A program made the translations under genes and the position numbers. From Mycobacterium yunnanensis (GTDB lineage Bacteria > Actinomycetota > Actinomycetes > Mycobacteriales > Mycobacteriaceae): a DNA stretch of 64,000 bases. This document shows positions 10,250 to 17,845 of the stretch, piece by piece; the stretch's first letter is position 1; each line of letters begins with the position of its first letter. Below the pieces are notes generated by a model that did no database searches, was not told the origin of the DNA, and saw only the letters and a program-made list of their open reading frames with translations. The stretch covers positions 187,565-251,564 of the forward strand of contig NZ_JACKVK010000008.1 in the NCBI RefSeq assembly GCF_025823185.1, given 5' to 3'.

Positions 10250-11845
10250 TCAATCCCGGTCGAGCGTCGCCTCTTCGAGATCGAGTCCTCGCAGCACCGA
10301 CCGAAGCACCTCGTCGTCGATGCGGCCGGCGTCGCGCTCGGCGATGAACGTCGCCCGCTCGGCGCGCAGCATCTCCAGACGGAGTCGGCGGAACGCGGCC
10401 GCGGGCCCCTCGCCGATCTCGTCGTCGCCGCGGCCCAACTGTTCCCACGCGGCGTTGCTGCGTCGGTCGTTCCAGCGGCGCAGGATCACCGCGGCGCGCT
10501 CCGGCACGTCGGTGTCGGCGCGCTGGTTGGCCATGATCTCGTCGAGCCGGTCGGCGGCGGCCTGGGCTGCCTTGGTCTGGGCGGCGGCCTCGGCCAGCGC
10601 GTCTTGGTGCGCGTCGTCGCCGGGCACGTCGAGCACCTTGATGATCCACGGCAGGGTCAGCCCGTGCAGCAGCAGCGTGCCGACGACCACCACGAAGGTC
10701 AGGAACACCAGCTGCGGGCGCCCGGGGAACTCCTCGCCGCTCAGGGTGGTGACGGGGACGGCGAACGCCGCGGCCAGTGACACCACCCCGCGCATTCCCG
10801 CCCAGGCGACGATGAAGACCTGGGCCTTCGACGGGCTCTCCTCGGTCTCGCGGATCCGCCGCGACAACTTGCGCGGCACGTAGGCCATGAGGAACACCCA
10901 GACGATGCGCACCCCGATCACCGTCGCCAGCACCGCAGCCGATGCGATCGCCAACACCTGGGCCGAGATGCCCCGCAACTCGGCGACGACCGTCGGCAAC
11001 TGCAACCCGATCAGCAGGAAGGCGAACGACTCGAGCACGAACTGCAACGTCTTCCACACCGCGGTGTCCTGCAGGCGAGTGGCGTAGCTGGCCTTGGTGG
11101 AGCGCTGGCCGAGGATCAGTGCCGCCACCACCACGGCGATGACGCCCGAACCGTGCACTTCCTCGGCGAGCAGATAGATGAAGAACGGCGCCACCAGGCC
11201 GAGCGCGCTCTCCACCAGGGAGTCGCCGAGCCAGGTGCGGACGTAGACGATGAGCGAACCGGTCGCCACCCCTATCACGGTGCCGCCGACTGCGGCGAGG
11301 GCGAAGGTGAACACCGGCGTGCCCCAACTGGAGGCGGTGCCGATCGCCGCGGCGAGCGCGACCTTGTATGCGGTCAGGGCCGTCGCGTCGTTCAGCAGGC
11401 TCTCACCGCCGAGCAGCGTCATGATCTGGCGGGGCAGGCCCAGCCGTCGACCAATTGCCGTGGCGGACACCGCGTCCGGTGGCGCGACGATGGCGCCGAG
11501 TGTCAGCGCCGCGGCCAGGGTCAGCTCGGGCACCGTGTGATAGGCGACGATCCCGACGGCGAACGTGGTCACCAGCGGCAGTCCGACCGCCAGCAGACCG
11601 ATCCGGCGGGTGTTCTTGCGCATGGCGACGTAGCTGCTCTCCAGGCCGGCCGACCACAGCAGTGGCGGCAGGATGACGAACAGCACCAGGTCGGGTTCCA
11701 GTTCGATGGCGTCGACGCCGGGGATCAGACCGAGGAGCAGCCCAGCCACGACCAGTGCCAGAGGCCCCGAGACGTCGTATCGGCGGGCGATGCCCGCGAG
11801 GACGACCGAGACCACGAGCACCGCGAGCAATGAGGCTCCACCCAC
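10250..11845 (-). CDS. Na+/H+ antiporter (CPA1 family)
   Basis: A 531-residue cation:proton exchanger with about 12 transmembrane helices in residues 1-410, then a charged cytoplasmic tail of about 120 residues rich in Ala, Arg and Glu. Family signatures are GAIVAPPDAVSATAIGRRLG and LLGGESLLNDATAL, the latter carrying the ion-binding Asn-Asp pair. The GTG at 11845 was chosen because membrane-protein character begins there; upstream codons in the same frame look non-coding. A UBP-type zinc finger gene is divergent, 54 bp away. Confidence 0.9.
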   Translation of the reverse strand: MGGASLLAVLVVSVVLAGIARRYDVSGPLALVVAGLLLGLIPGVDAIELEPDLVLFVILPPLLWSAGLESSYVAMRKNTRRIGLLAVGLPLVTTFAVGIVAYHTVPELTLAAALTLGAIVAPPDAVSATAIGRRLGLPRQIMTLLGGESLLNDATALTAYKVALAAAIGTASSWGTPVFTFALAAVGGTVIGVATGSLIVYVRTWLGDSLVESALGLVAPFFIYLLAEEVHGSGVIAVVVAALILGQRSTKASYATRLQDTAVWKTLQFVLESFAFLLIGLQLPTVVAELRGISAQVLAIASAAVLATVIGVRIVWVFLMAYVPRKLSRRIRETEESPSKAQVFIVAWAGMRGVVSLAAAFAVPVTTLSGEEFPGRPQLVFLTFVVVVGTLLLHGLTLPWIIKVLDVPGDDAHQDALAEAAAQTKAAQAAADRLDEIMANQRADTDVPERAAVILRRWNDRRSNAAWEQLGRGDDEIGEGPAAAFRRLRLEMLRAERATFIAERDAGRIDDEVLRSVLRGLDLEEATLDRD

Positions 11846-11899
11846 GCTGCCAAACCCTTCTGTCCATGAACCGAACGGGGCCGTCCTATTGTTGACGGC

Positions 11900-12214
11900 A
11901 TGCGGAGGAGAACGCGACAGCGCGACGTGAATTCCCCGCCGGCCCCCTCGACGTGCGAGCACCTGGCCGACACCGTCGAGGCGGCCGAGCCGGAACCCCG
12001 CACTCCCGGCAGGTGCCAGGAATGCGAAGAACTCGGTGAGAGTACCTGGGCGCACCTGCGGATGTGCCTGGACTGCGGGCACGTCGGGTGCTGTGACTCC
12101 AGCCCGCACAAGCACGCCAACCGGCACTTCCACGACACCGGTCACCCCGTCATGCGTTCGGTCGAGCCGGGCGAGAACTGGCGGTGGTGCTACGTCGACA
12201 TCCGCCTCGGCTGA
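11900..12214 (+). CDS. UBP-type zinc finger protein
   Basis: A 104-residue protein dominated by a ZnF-UBP domain: CEHL at 19-22, CQEC at 39-42, CLDCGHVGCC at 56-65, then HKHANRHFHDTGHPV and a terminal GENWRWCYVD. In eukaryotes this fold binds the free C-terminal Gly-Gly of ubiquitin in deubiquitinases; bacterial versions are known but have no proven partner. A TATTGT at 11887-11892 lies 7 bp before the ATG, so a leaderless transcript is possible; a GTG at 11927 is an alternative start. It is divergent from the antiporter gene. Confidence 0.85.
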   Translation: MRRRTRQRDVNSPPAPSTCEHLADTVEAAEPEPRTPGRCQECEELGESTWAHLRMCLDCGHVGCCDSSPHKHANRHFHDTGHPVMRSVEPGENWRWCYVDIRLG

Positions 12215-12237
12215 GCGTCTGGCAGGGTGGTGAGGCG

Positions 12238-13335
12238 ATGAGTGACACCGATCGACCCACCACGACGGTCCTGCTGCTCGGCGGGGGTGACACCGGTCCC
12301 GAGCTGGCACTGGCCTTCGAACGCCTCGGTGTCGCGGTCGTCCGGGTCGCCGACTGCGCCGACGCCCAGGCGATGACCGCGCTGCTCGACGAGCACCAGC
12401 CCGACTACGTGATCGCGGTGTCCGCCGAGGTCTCACCCGCGGCGCTCATCGCCGCGGCCGAACGGGACTCGGTGGAGGTGTTCCCGACGCCGCGCGCCAC
12501 GCGTCTTGGCGCCGACCGCGAGGGGTTGCGCAAGCTGGCCGGTGACGAACTCGGCTTGCCGACGGTGCCGTTCTGGTTTGCCTCCTCGTCCGAGGAACTC
12601 GCCGCCGTCGCCGACCACGCGGGTTTCCCCTTGGTGGTGACGCCGTTGTTCGGCGCGGTGTCCGACGGGCAGTCGGTGCTCACCCGGGCCGACGACGTGG
12701 ACGCCGCATGGCGCCGCGCCGCCGCCGCGCTGCCGACGCCGCAGAACCGGGTGATGGCCGAGACCGTCGTCGAGGTCGACGAGGAGATCACGCTGCTGAC
12801 CGTGCGCACCACCGAGCCCTCTGGGCCGGCGGTGCAGTTCTGCGAGCCCATCGGGTTCCGGCGCAAGGACGGCGACCTCCTGTCCACCTGGCAGCCGGAG
12901 CGGTTGTCGCTCGCCGCGCTCGACGCCGCCCGGTCCATCGCCGCGCGCATCGTGCACTCGCTGGGCGGGCGCGGGGTGTTCGCCGTCGAACTGCTGGTGC
13001 GAGGCGACGAGGTGTATTTCGCCACGGTCGACGCCCAGCTGGGCGACGTGGGCCTCATTACCCTTCGCTCGCAACGGCTTTCGCACTACGAACTACATGC
13101 CAGGGCGATCCTCGGCTTGTCGATGGACACCATCATGATCTCGCCGTCGGCCGCCGAGGTCGGCCCTCGCCGCGACGTGTCCGCAGGCGAACTGAAGGAA
13201 GCCCTCGACGTGCCGGAGAGCGACGTCCGCGTCGTCGGCTCGACGGTGGCCGCGATCGCGACGGCTCCCGACGTCGTCCGGGCGCGCGATCGTGCCCACC
13301 GGGCGTCGACCGTCGTGCACGGGCTCGGGTCGTGA
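12238..13335 (+). CDS. PurT-like ATP-grasp protein with altered active-site residues
   Basis: A 365-residue homologue of formate-dependent GAR transformylase (PurT), in the locus position of M. tuberculosis Rv0389. Homology is clear along the length (for example ATRLGADREGLRKLAGDELGLPT and DEEITLLTVRT). Compared with E. coli PurT recalled from memory, several functional positions differ. The ATP lysine in VKP is VTP, SSSGKGQ is GAVSDGQ, the second Mg2+ glutamate before SPRPHDTG is Thr (codon 13024-13026), SPRPHD is DAQLGD, and the C-terminal SRRLG motif is missing. It may have lost or changed activity. The next gene overlaps by 4 bp. Confidence 0.75.
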   Translation: MSDTDRPTTTVLLLGGGDTGPELALAFERLGVAVVRVADCADAQAMTALLDEHQPDYVIAVSAEVSPAALIAAAERDSVEVFPTPRATRLGADREGLRKLAGDELGLPTVPFWFASSSEELAAVADHAGFPLVVTPLFGAVSDGQSVLTRADDVDAAWRRAAAALPTPQNRVMAETVVEVDEEITLLTVRTTEPSGPAVQFCEPIGFRRKDGDLLSTWQPERLSLAALDAARSIAARIVHSLGGRGVFAVELLVRGDEVYFATVDAQLGDVGLITLRSQRLSHYELHARAILGLSMDTIMISPSAAEVGPRRDVSAGELKEALDVPESDVRVVGSTVAAIATAPDVVRARDRAHRASTVVHGLGS

Positions 13336-13760
13336 CCGAGCCGGAACCCGACCGTCCGACGATGGCGCCGTTCCTCGGCGCGTTGGCGGTCTTCGCGCTG
13401 ATCATCGTCGGGATCATCCTGTTCAACGTGTTCGGGTCGCATACCACGACGCCGGGAGACCAGGTGGCCAAGGCGGCCGTCGGCCAGAACGACGCCCTGC
13501 AGCGCCAGGACTTTGGCAAGTATCAGAGCTTCACCTGCCGTGCCGCCCAAGGCTCGGAGGCCGACTTCCTGGCACACCAACGTGATTCGGTGGCCAAGAA
13601 CGGTGAGCGCTACCTCGACGACGTCACCGACATCGCGGTCGACGGTGGGCGAGCCTCGGCGACCGTCACCTACCACTTCGACAAGTCCGCCGACACCAAG
13701 ACCCCGGCGCAGCTCACCTTCGTCCAGGAGGACGGCGCGTGGAAGGTCTGCCCAAGCTAG
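13332..13760 (+). CDS. Membrane-anchored small protein, NTF2/lumazine-binding-like
   Basis: A 142-residue protein: short cytoplasmic N terminus, one transmembrane helix (MAPFLGALAVFALIIVGIIL), then an extracytoplasmic domain of about 100 residues with QSFTCRAAQ and an ending of DGAWKVCPS. The domain layout matches the product of 1717-2502 and other mycobacterial anchored proteins with an NTF2-like fold. Its GTG overlaps the stop of the PurT-like gene. Function is unknown. Confidence 0.75.
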   Translation: MTEPEPDRPTMAPFLGALAVFALIIVGIILFNVFGSHTTTPGDQVAKAAVGQNDALQRQDFGKYQSFTCRAAQGSEADFLAHQRDSVAKNGERYLDDVTDIAVDGGRASATVTYHFDKSADTKTPAQLTFVQEDGAWKVCPS

Positions 13761-13794
13761 GTCGTCACCAGCTGGCTGTGGGACACTCGCGGTC

Positions 13795-14208
13795 GTGAGC
13801 TATGCGGGAGACATCACCCCTGAAGAGGCCTGGAAGCTGTTGGCGGAGGATCCCCACGCGGTTCTGGTCGACTGTCGCACCGAGGCCGAGTGGCGCTTCG
13901 TGGGCGTGCCCGACGTGTCGTCGCTGCAGCGCGACGTGCTCTACGTCGAGTGGAATCGCTCCGACGGCTCGCACAACGACGGTTTCGTCGAGGATCTGAT
14001 CTCCGCAGGGGTGACGCCCGGTGAGCGTCCCGTGGTCTTCCTGTGCCGCTCCGGCAACCGCTCCATCGGCGCGGCCGAGGCGGCCACCGGCGCGGGGCTG
14101 ACGCCGTCCTACAACGTGCTCGACGGTTTCGAGGGCAATCTCGACGAGGCGGGGCATCGTGGGCGCACCGGCTGGAAGGCCGTCGGCCTGCCGTGGCGGC
14201 AGTCATGA
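13795..14208 (+). CDS. Rhodanese-like sulfurtransferase, Rv0390-like
   Basis: A 137-residue single-domain rhodanese that would carry sulfane sulfur as a persulfide on Cys84 in the loop CRSGNRS. VLVDCRTEAEWRFVG forms the first conserved block. It occupies the position of Rv0390 and overlaps the metZ start by 4 bp (ATGA). That coupling suggests a role in handling sulfide or thiosulfate sulfur for MetZ-dependent homocysteine synthesis, as inferred from context. The GTG at 13795 gives a length close to Rv0390. Confidence 0.88.
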   Translation: MSYAGDITPEEAWKLLAEDPHAVLVDCRTEAEWRFVGVPDVSSLQRDVLYVEWNRSDGSHNDGFVEDLISAGVTPGERPVVFLCRSGNRSIGAAEAATGAGLTPSYNVLDGFEGNLDEAGHRGRTGWKAVGLPWRQS

Positions 14209-15419
14209 GCGAGCCAGTGCCGAGCGTCCGCATCCCGAAACCGTTGCCCGAGGGCGTCAGTCAGGCCACCATCGGCGTGCGCGGCGGTCTGCTGCGATCG
14301 GAGTTCGAGGAGACCGCCGAGGCCCTGTACCTGACGTCGGGCTACGTCTACGCCTCGGCCGGCGACGCCGAGAAGGCCTTCACCGGCGAGATCGACCGCT
14401 ACGTCTACTCGCGATACGGCAACCCGACCATCTCGATGTTCGAGGAGCGCCTGCGGCTCATCGAGGGAGCGCCCGCGGCGTTCGCGACGGCGACCGGCAT
14501 GGCCGCGGTGTTCACCGCCCTCGGCGCCCTGCTCGGCGCGGGTGACCGGTTGGTGGCCGCGCGCAGCCTGTTCGGCTCGTGCTTCGTGGTGTGCAGCGAG
14601 ATCTTGCCCCGCTGGGGAGTCGAGGTCGTCTTCGTCGACGGCGAGGACCTCGCGCAGTGGGAGCAGGCGCTGTCGGTGCCGACGCAGGCGGTCTTCTTCG
14701 AGACCCCGTCGAATCCGATGCAGTCGCTGGTCGACATCGCAGCGGTGTGCGACCTGGCCCATGCCGCCGGCGCAAAGGTGGTGCTGGACAACGTCTTCGC
14801 CACGCCGCTGCTGCAGCAGGGCATGCCGCTGGGGGCTGACGTCGTCGTGTATTCCGGCACCAAGCACATCGACGGGCAGGGCCGCGTCCTTGGCGGCGCG
14901 ATCCTGGGTGACCAGGAGTTCATCGACGGCCCGGTGCAGAAGCTGATGCGCCACACCGGCCCGGCGATCAGCGCGTTCAACGCCTGGACCCTGCTCAAGG
15001 GTCTCGAGACGCTGGCGGTTCGGGTCGACTACTCGAATGCCTCGGCGCAGCGGGTTGCGGAGTTCCTGCAGGATCACCCGGCGGTCAGCTGGGTGAAGTA
15101 CCCGTTCCTGGAGAGCCATCCGCAGTACGACCTGGCCAAGCGGCAGATGCGCGGCGGCGGCACCGTGATCACGTTCGAGGTGGCCGGTGGCACCAAGCAG
15201 AACGCGTTCGACGTGCTCGACAAGCTGCGGGTCGTCGACATCTCGAACAACCTGGGCGACTCCAAGTCGCTGATCACCCACCCGGCCACGACGACGCACC
15301 GCGCGATGGGTCCGGAGGGCCGGGCGGCGATCGGGCTCGGCGACGCGGTGGTGCGGGTGTCGATCGGGCTCGAGGGCACCGAGGATCTCATCGCGGACCT
15401 GGACCAGGCGCTGAGCTAG
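14205..15419 (+). CDS. metZ: O-succinylhomoserine sulfhydrylase
   Basis: PLP enzyme that makes homocysteine directly from an O-acylhomoserine and sulfide. The 404-residue product has the Cys/Met-metabolism PLP fold, with the cofactor lysine at residue 220 in YSGTKHIDGQG and the phosphate-binding TATGMAAVF near residue 98. FETPSNPMQ and SLGLEGTEDL-type C-terminal elements are present (here SIGLEGTEDL). Length and neighbours equal Rv0391 (MetZ). It is translationally coupled to the rhodanese gene upstream and touches the next gene downstream. Confidence 0.95.
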   Translation: MSEPVPSVRIPKPLPEGVSQATIGVRGGLLRSEFEETAEALYLTSGYVYASAGDAEKAFTGEIDRYVYSRYGNPTISMFEERLRLIEGAPAAFATATGMAAVFTALGALLGAGDRLVAARSLFGSCFVVCSEILPRWGVEVVFVDGEDLAQWEQALSVPTQAVFFETPSNPMQSLVDIAAVCDLAHAAGAKVVLDNVFATPLLQQGMPLGADVVVYSGTKHIDGQGRVLGGAILGDQEFIDGPVQKLMRHTGPAISAFNAWTLLKGLETLAVRVDYSNASAQRVAEFLQDHPAVSWVKYPFLESHPQYDLAKRQMRGGGTVITFEVAGGTKQNAFDVLDKLRVVDISNNLGDSKSLITHPATTTHRAMGPEGRAAIGLGDAVVRVSIGLEGTEDLIADLDQALS

Positions 15420-15791
15420 GTGTCGCGCTCGAGTGCGGCCAAGAAGGCGCGGCGCAAGAAGCGCCTCGGCGCCCGCAACGACGCCTGGCTGCCCGACGAC
15501 GTGCACGCCGACATCAAGGGCGTGGCCCGCATTGCCGACGAAATCGTCCCGCGGGGTTGGGAATTCGACGCCGACTTCTCGACCGACGAGTTCGTCACCT
15601 GGTACTACGCGCCCTCTGCCACCGACGAACTCGACGAGTCCCTCGAGCCGGTCACGCGGATCTGGCTGACCGATCCCGAGGAGCCGCACGTGATCCTGGT
15701 CGGATCCGGCGAGGGCGACGCAGAGGTGGTCCTGACGGTCGAGGAGCTCTTCGCCCGGCTCGACGAGTTCGAGGCACACCGAGCGGGCTGA
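15420..15791 (+). CDS. Conserved hypothetical protein downstream of metZ
   Basis: A 123-residue soluble protein with a very basic N terminus (SSAAKKARRKKRLGARND) and an acidic remainder including FVTWYYAPSATDELDESLEP. The GTG start is the base immediately after the metZ stop, so it is probably translated by reinitiation. No family is recognised. The basic tail could bind nucleic acid, but this is a guess from composition only. Confidence 0.7.
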   Translation: MSRSSAAKKARRKKRLGARNDAWLPDDVHADIKGVARIADEIVPRGWEFDADFSTDEFVTWYYAPSATDELDESLEPVTRIWLTDPEEPHVILVGSGEGDAEVVLTVEELFARLDEFEAHRAG

Positions 15792-15837
15792 CCCTGGCTG
15801 GCCCGTCGCTGTCGGTGCCCGGACGTACCCTCGTCCC

Positions 15838-16356
15838 ATGTCGGGCCCGGACCGCTTCCTGTACTACCTGAGCGGTGTGCCGCGGGGGGTCGCCGGGGCC
15901 CCCGATGCCATCGAGATACCCCGCGTGTACGAATCCGAGGACGAGGCGCGCGCCGAGCTGGGCGTGGTCATGACGCTGAGCCGCATGGTGCACGGTGACG
16001 TGATCGCCGACGCCGCGAGTTGGTACCTGCAGGTCGCCGACGTCGGCAGTCCGCCGGACCTCGACGAGGAGCAGGTGTTCCACGGGTACCTGCTCGCCGA
16101 CACCGTTTACCCGTTGGCCGGGGGGTGGCGCGACCTGCTGACGGCCCTCGTCTGGGAGCCGTTCCTGCGGGAGATCGAACAGCGCCGCGCCCATCGCGCC
16201 CGGCTGCCGTGGTCACCAGACATGCTGGGGCAGTTCAGCATCGAGACGTGCCGGCCGACGTGTTCGATCGACTACTCGTTCTTCCGGTTCACGCCGGTGG
16301 AGTCGGAGTTGCTGGTGCGCCCGCTCGACGTCTACGTGACCGAGCCGCTCTTCTAG
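15838..16356 (+). CDS. Hypothetical protein
   Basis: A 172-residue protein beginning MSGPDRFLYYLSGVPRGV and ending RPLDVYVTEPLF. It is acidic with several aromatic residues and two Cys close together (ETCRPTCSIDYSFF). It has no signal peptide or membrane helix and matches no family I know. Codon use is like the neighbours, with strong G/C at third positions, which supports it being real. Confidence 0.65.
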   Translation: MSGPDRFLYYLSGVPRGVAGAPDAIEIPRVYESEDEARAELGVVMTLSRMVHGDVIADAASWYLQVADVGSPPDLDEEQVFHGYLLADTVYPLAGGWRDLLTALVWEPFLREIEQRRAHRARLPWSPDMLGQFSIETCRPTCSIDYSFFRFTPVESELLVRPLDVYVTEPLF

Positions 16357-16366
16357 AGCGGGTGGG

Positions 16367-17230
16367 CTAGCTCTCGCCCGGCTTCTCGAGGACGCCGACC
16401 GCGGCCTGGGCCCGATCCTCGTAGGCCTTGCGCGCCGCGGTGTCGAACTGCAGGAAGACGTGGTCGTTGCCCATCTGCTTGGACAGCCAACGCCGGCCGC
16501 GAGGTCCGAGCATCGAGGTGACGGCGCCGACGAAGCGCAGCGGGCCGGGCACCGACACGTGGGTCTTGGGCTTGTCCAGGGATTTGACGATGGCCGCGGC
16601 GATGTCCTCGGGTTCGACGGGCTTCTGGGCGCCGGTGTTCTTGGTGCCCGAGATCAGCTCGGTGTTGGTGAAGGTGGGCAGGATGGCCGTGACCTCGACG
16701 CCCTGGGGCGCGAACTCGTCGGCCATCGCGGTGGTCAACCCCACGACGGCGAACTTGGTGCCGGCGTAGACGACCTGGCCTGGCACGGCGACCATGCCGG
16801 CCATCGAGGCGATGTTGACGATGTGGCCGCGGCGACGGCGCACCATCTCGGGCAGCACCAGTTGGCAGCCGGTGAGCACACCGTAGAAGTTGACCTCAAT
16901 CGAGGAGCGGATCGACTGCTCGGACTGCTCGAGGAACGGGCCGACGGGCATGACGCCGGCATTGTTGATCAGGACGTCGATGTGGCCGTCGCCGTCGGTG
17001 CGGGCCTTGTCCAGGAACATCTCGAAGGACTCCCGGTCGGTGACGTCGAGCGGGTACCCCGTGACCTGGCCGAAGCGGGCGAGGCCGCTGACCGCCGACT
17101 CGAGAACCGCGACGTCGCGGTCACCGATGACGACCCGAGCGCCGCGGTTGAGGAGAGCCTTGGCGGTGGCGTGCCCAATGCCGCGGGCGGCCCCGGTGAT
17201 GGCGACTGTCCTGCCCTTGATGTTGTCCAT
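16367..17230 (-). CDS. Short-chain dehydrogenase/reductase
   Basis: A 287-residue NAD(P)-dependent oxidoreductase. TGAARGIG at residues 12-19 binds the cofactor, NNAG follows near residue 90, and YAGTK holds the catalytic Tyr and Lys. The C-terminal extension of about 60 residues beyond the core resembles mycobacterial SDRs acting on long-chain or lipid substrates. The ATG at 17230 is 6 bp from a 22-bp palindrome that is a probable repressor site. Substrate is unknown. Confidence 0.9.
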   Translation of the reverse strand: MDNIKGRTVAITGAARGIGHATAKALLNRGARVVIGDRDVAVLESAVSGLARFGQVTGYPLDVTDRESFEMFLDKARTDGDGHIDVLINNAGVMPVGPFLEQSEQSIRSSIEVNFYGVLTGCQLVLPEMVRRRRGHIVNIASMAGMVAVPGQVVYAGTKFAVVGLTTAMADEFAPQGVEVTAILPTFTNTELISGTKNTGAQKPVEPEDIAAAIVKSLDKPKTHVSVPGPLRFVGAVTSMLGPRGRRWLSKQMGNDHVFLQFDTAARKAYEDRAQAAVGVLEKPGES

Positions 17231-17236
17231 GCGACG

Positions 17237-17258
17237 AAACTTTACACGTGTCAAGTTT
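17237..17258. promoter_or_regulatory. 22-bp inverted repeat upstream of the SDR gene
   Basis: The arms AAACTTTACAC and GTGTCAAGTTT are complementary at 10 of 11 positions with no spacer and the centre ACACGTGT. It ends 6 bp before the SDR start codon. Read on the SDR strand it contains TTGACA, so it may overlap the -35 region. TetR-type regulators commonly bind such sites; no candidate regulator is adjacent. Confidence 0.7.
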
Positions 17259-17347
17259 GGATCCCAAGAGCGGATTGTTTCGATCAGCACGAGGCGAAGG
17301 GCGCCGTCCGGAATGCGAACGGCTGATTCGCGGTAGACATTGAGGTG

Positions 17348-17845
17348 ATGACTCTGCCCACCGTGGACGGACTGCGCTTCGTGACCGTCGGCCAGGACGA
17401 CGACCTGGCCGCACCGCTGATGGCCGAGCTCGCCGTGGAGTACGCCACGCGCTACGACGACACGCCGGAGAACGTGACGGCCTGGCTGCGCGGCTACCCG
17501 GCCGCCCAGTTCGCCGCACCCGGAGGCGGCATGCTGATCGGCGTGCTCGACGGCATCCCGGTGACCGGCGGCGCGTTCTGTCGCTTCGACGAAGGAACGG
17601 CCGAGCTCAAGCGCATCTGGACCGACAGCGGATACCGCAGGCGCGGGCTGGGACGGATGCTGTTGCTCGCCCTGGAGGCCGAGATCACCGCGCGCGGTTA
17701 CCGCCGGGTGTACCTGACCACCGGCGACCGACAGCCCGAGGCCGAGGCGCTCTACCTCGCCGCCGGCTACACCAGGCTCACCGAACCGCTGCCTGCCGAG
17801 GGTGACGTGTACCCCATCGCCTTCTCGAAGGAGCTGCACCCGTGA
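17348..17845 (+). CDS. GNAT family N-acetyltransferase
   Basis: A 165-residue protein with the GNAT acetyl-CoA-binding motif A in RRRGLGRMLLLALE, preceded by ELKRIWTDSGY and followed by LYLAAGYTRL. It would acetylate an amine on a small molecule or protein; the acceptor is unknown. The ATG at 17348 follows an in-frame GTG at 17345 and either could start. The next gene overlaps its stop by 4 bp, so the two are probably coexpressed. Confidence 0.88.
   Translation: MTLPTVDGLRFVTVGQDDDLAAPLMAELAVEYATRYDDTPENVTAWLRGYPAAQFAAPGGGMLIGVLDGIPVTGGAFCRFDEGTAELKRIWTDSGYRRRGLGRMLLLALEAEITARGYRRVYLTTGDRQPEAEALYLAAGYTRLTEPLPAEGDVYPIAFSKELHP

Noticed and set aside
9034-10347. Open frame of 437 codons antisense to the P450 gene
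   Set aside because: The P450 has all family motifs; the antisense frame has none.
14109-15839. Open frame of 576 codons antisense to metZ
   Set aside because: It covers metZ exactly on the other strand and shows no domain.
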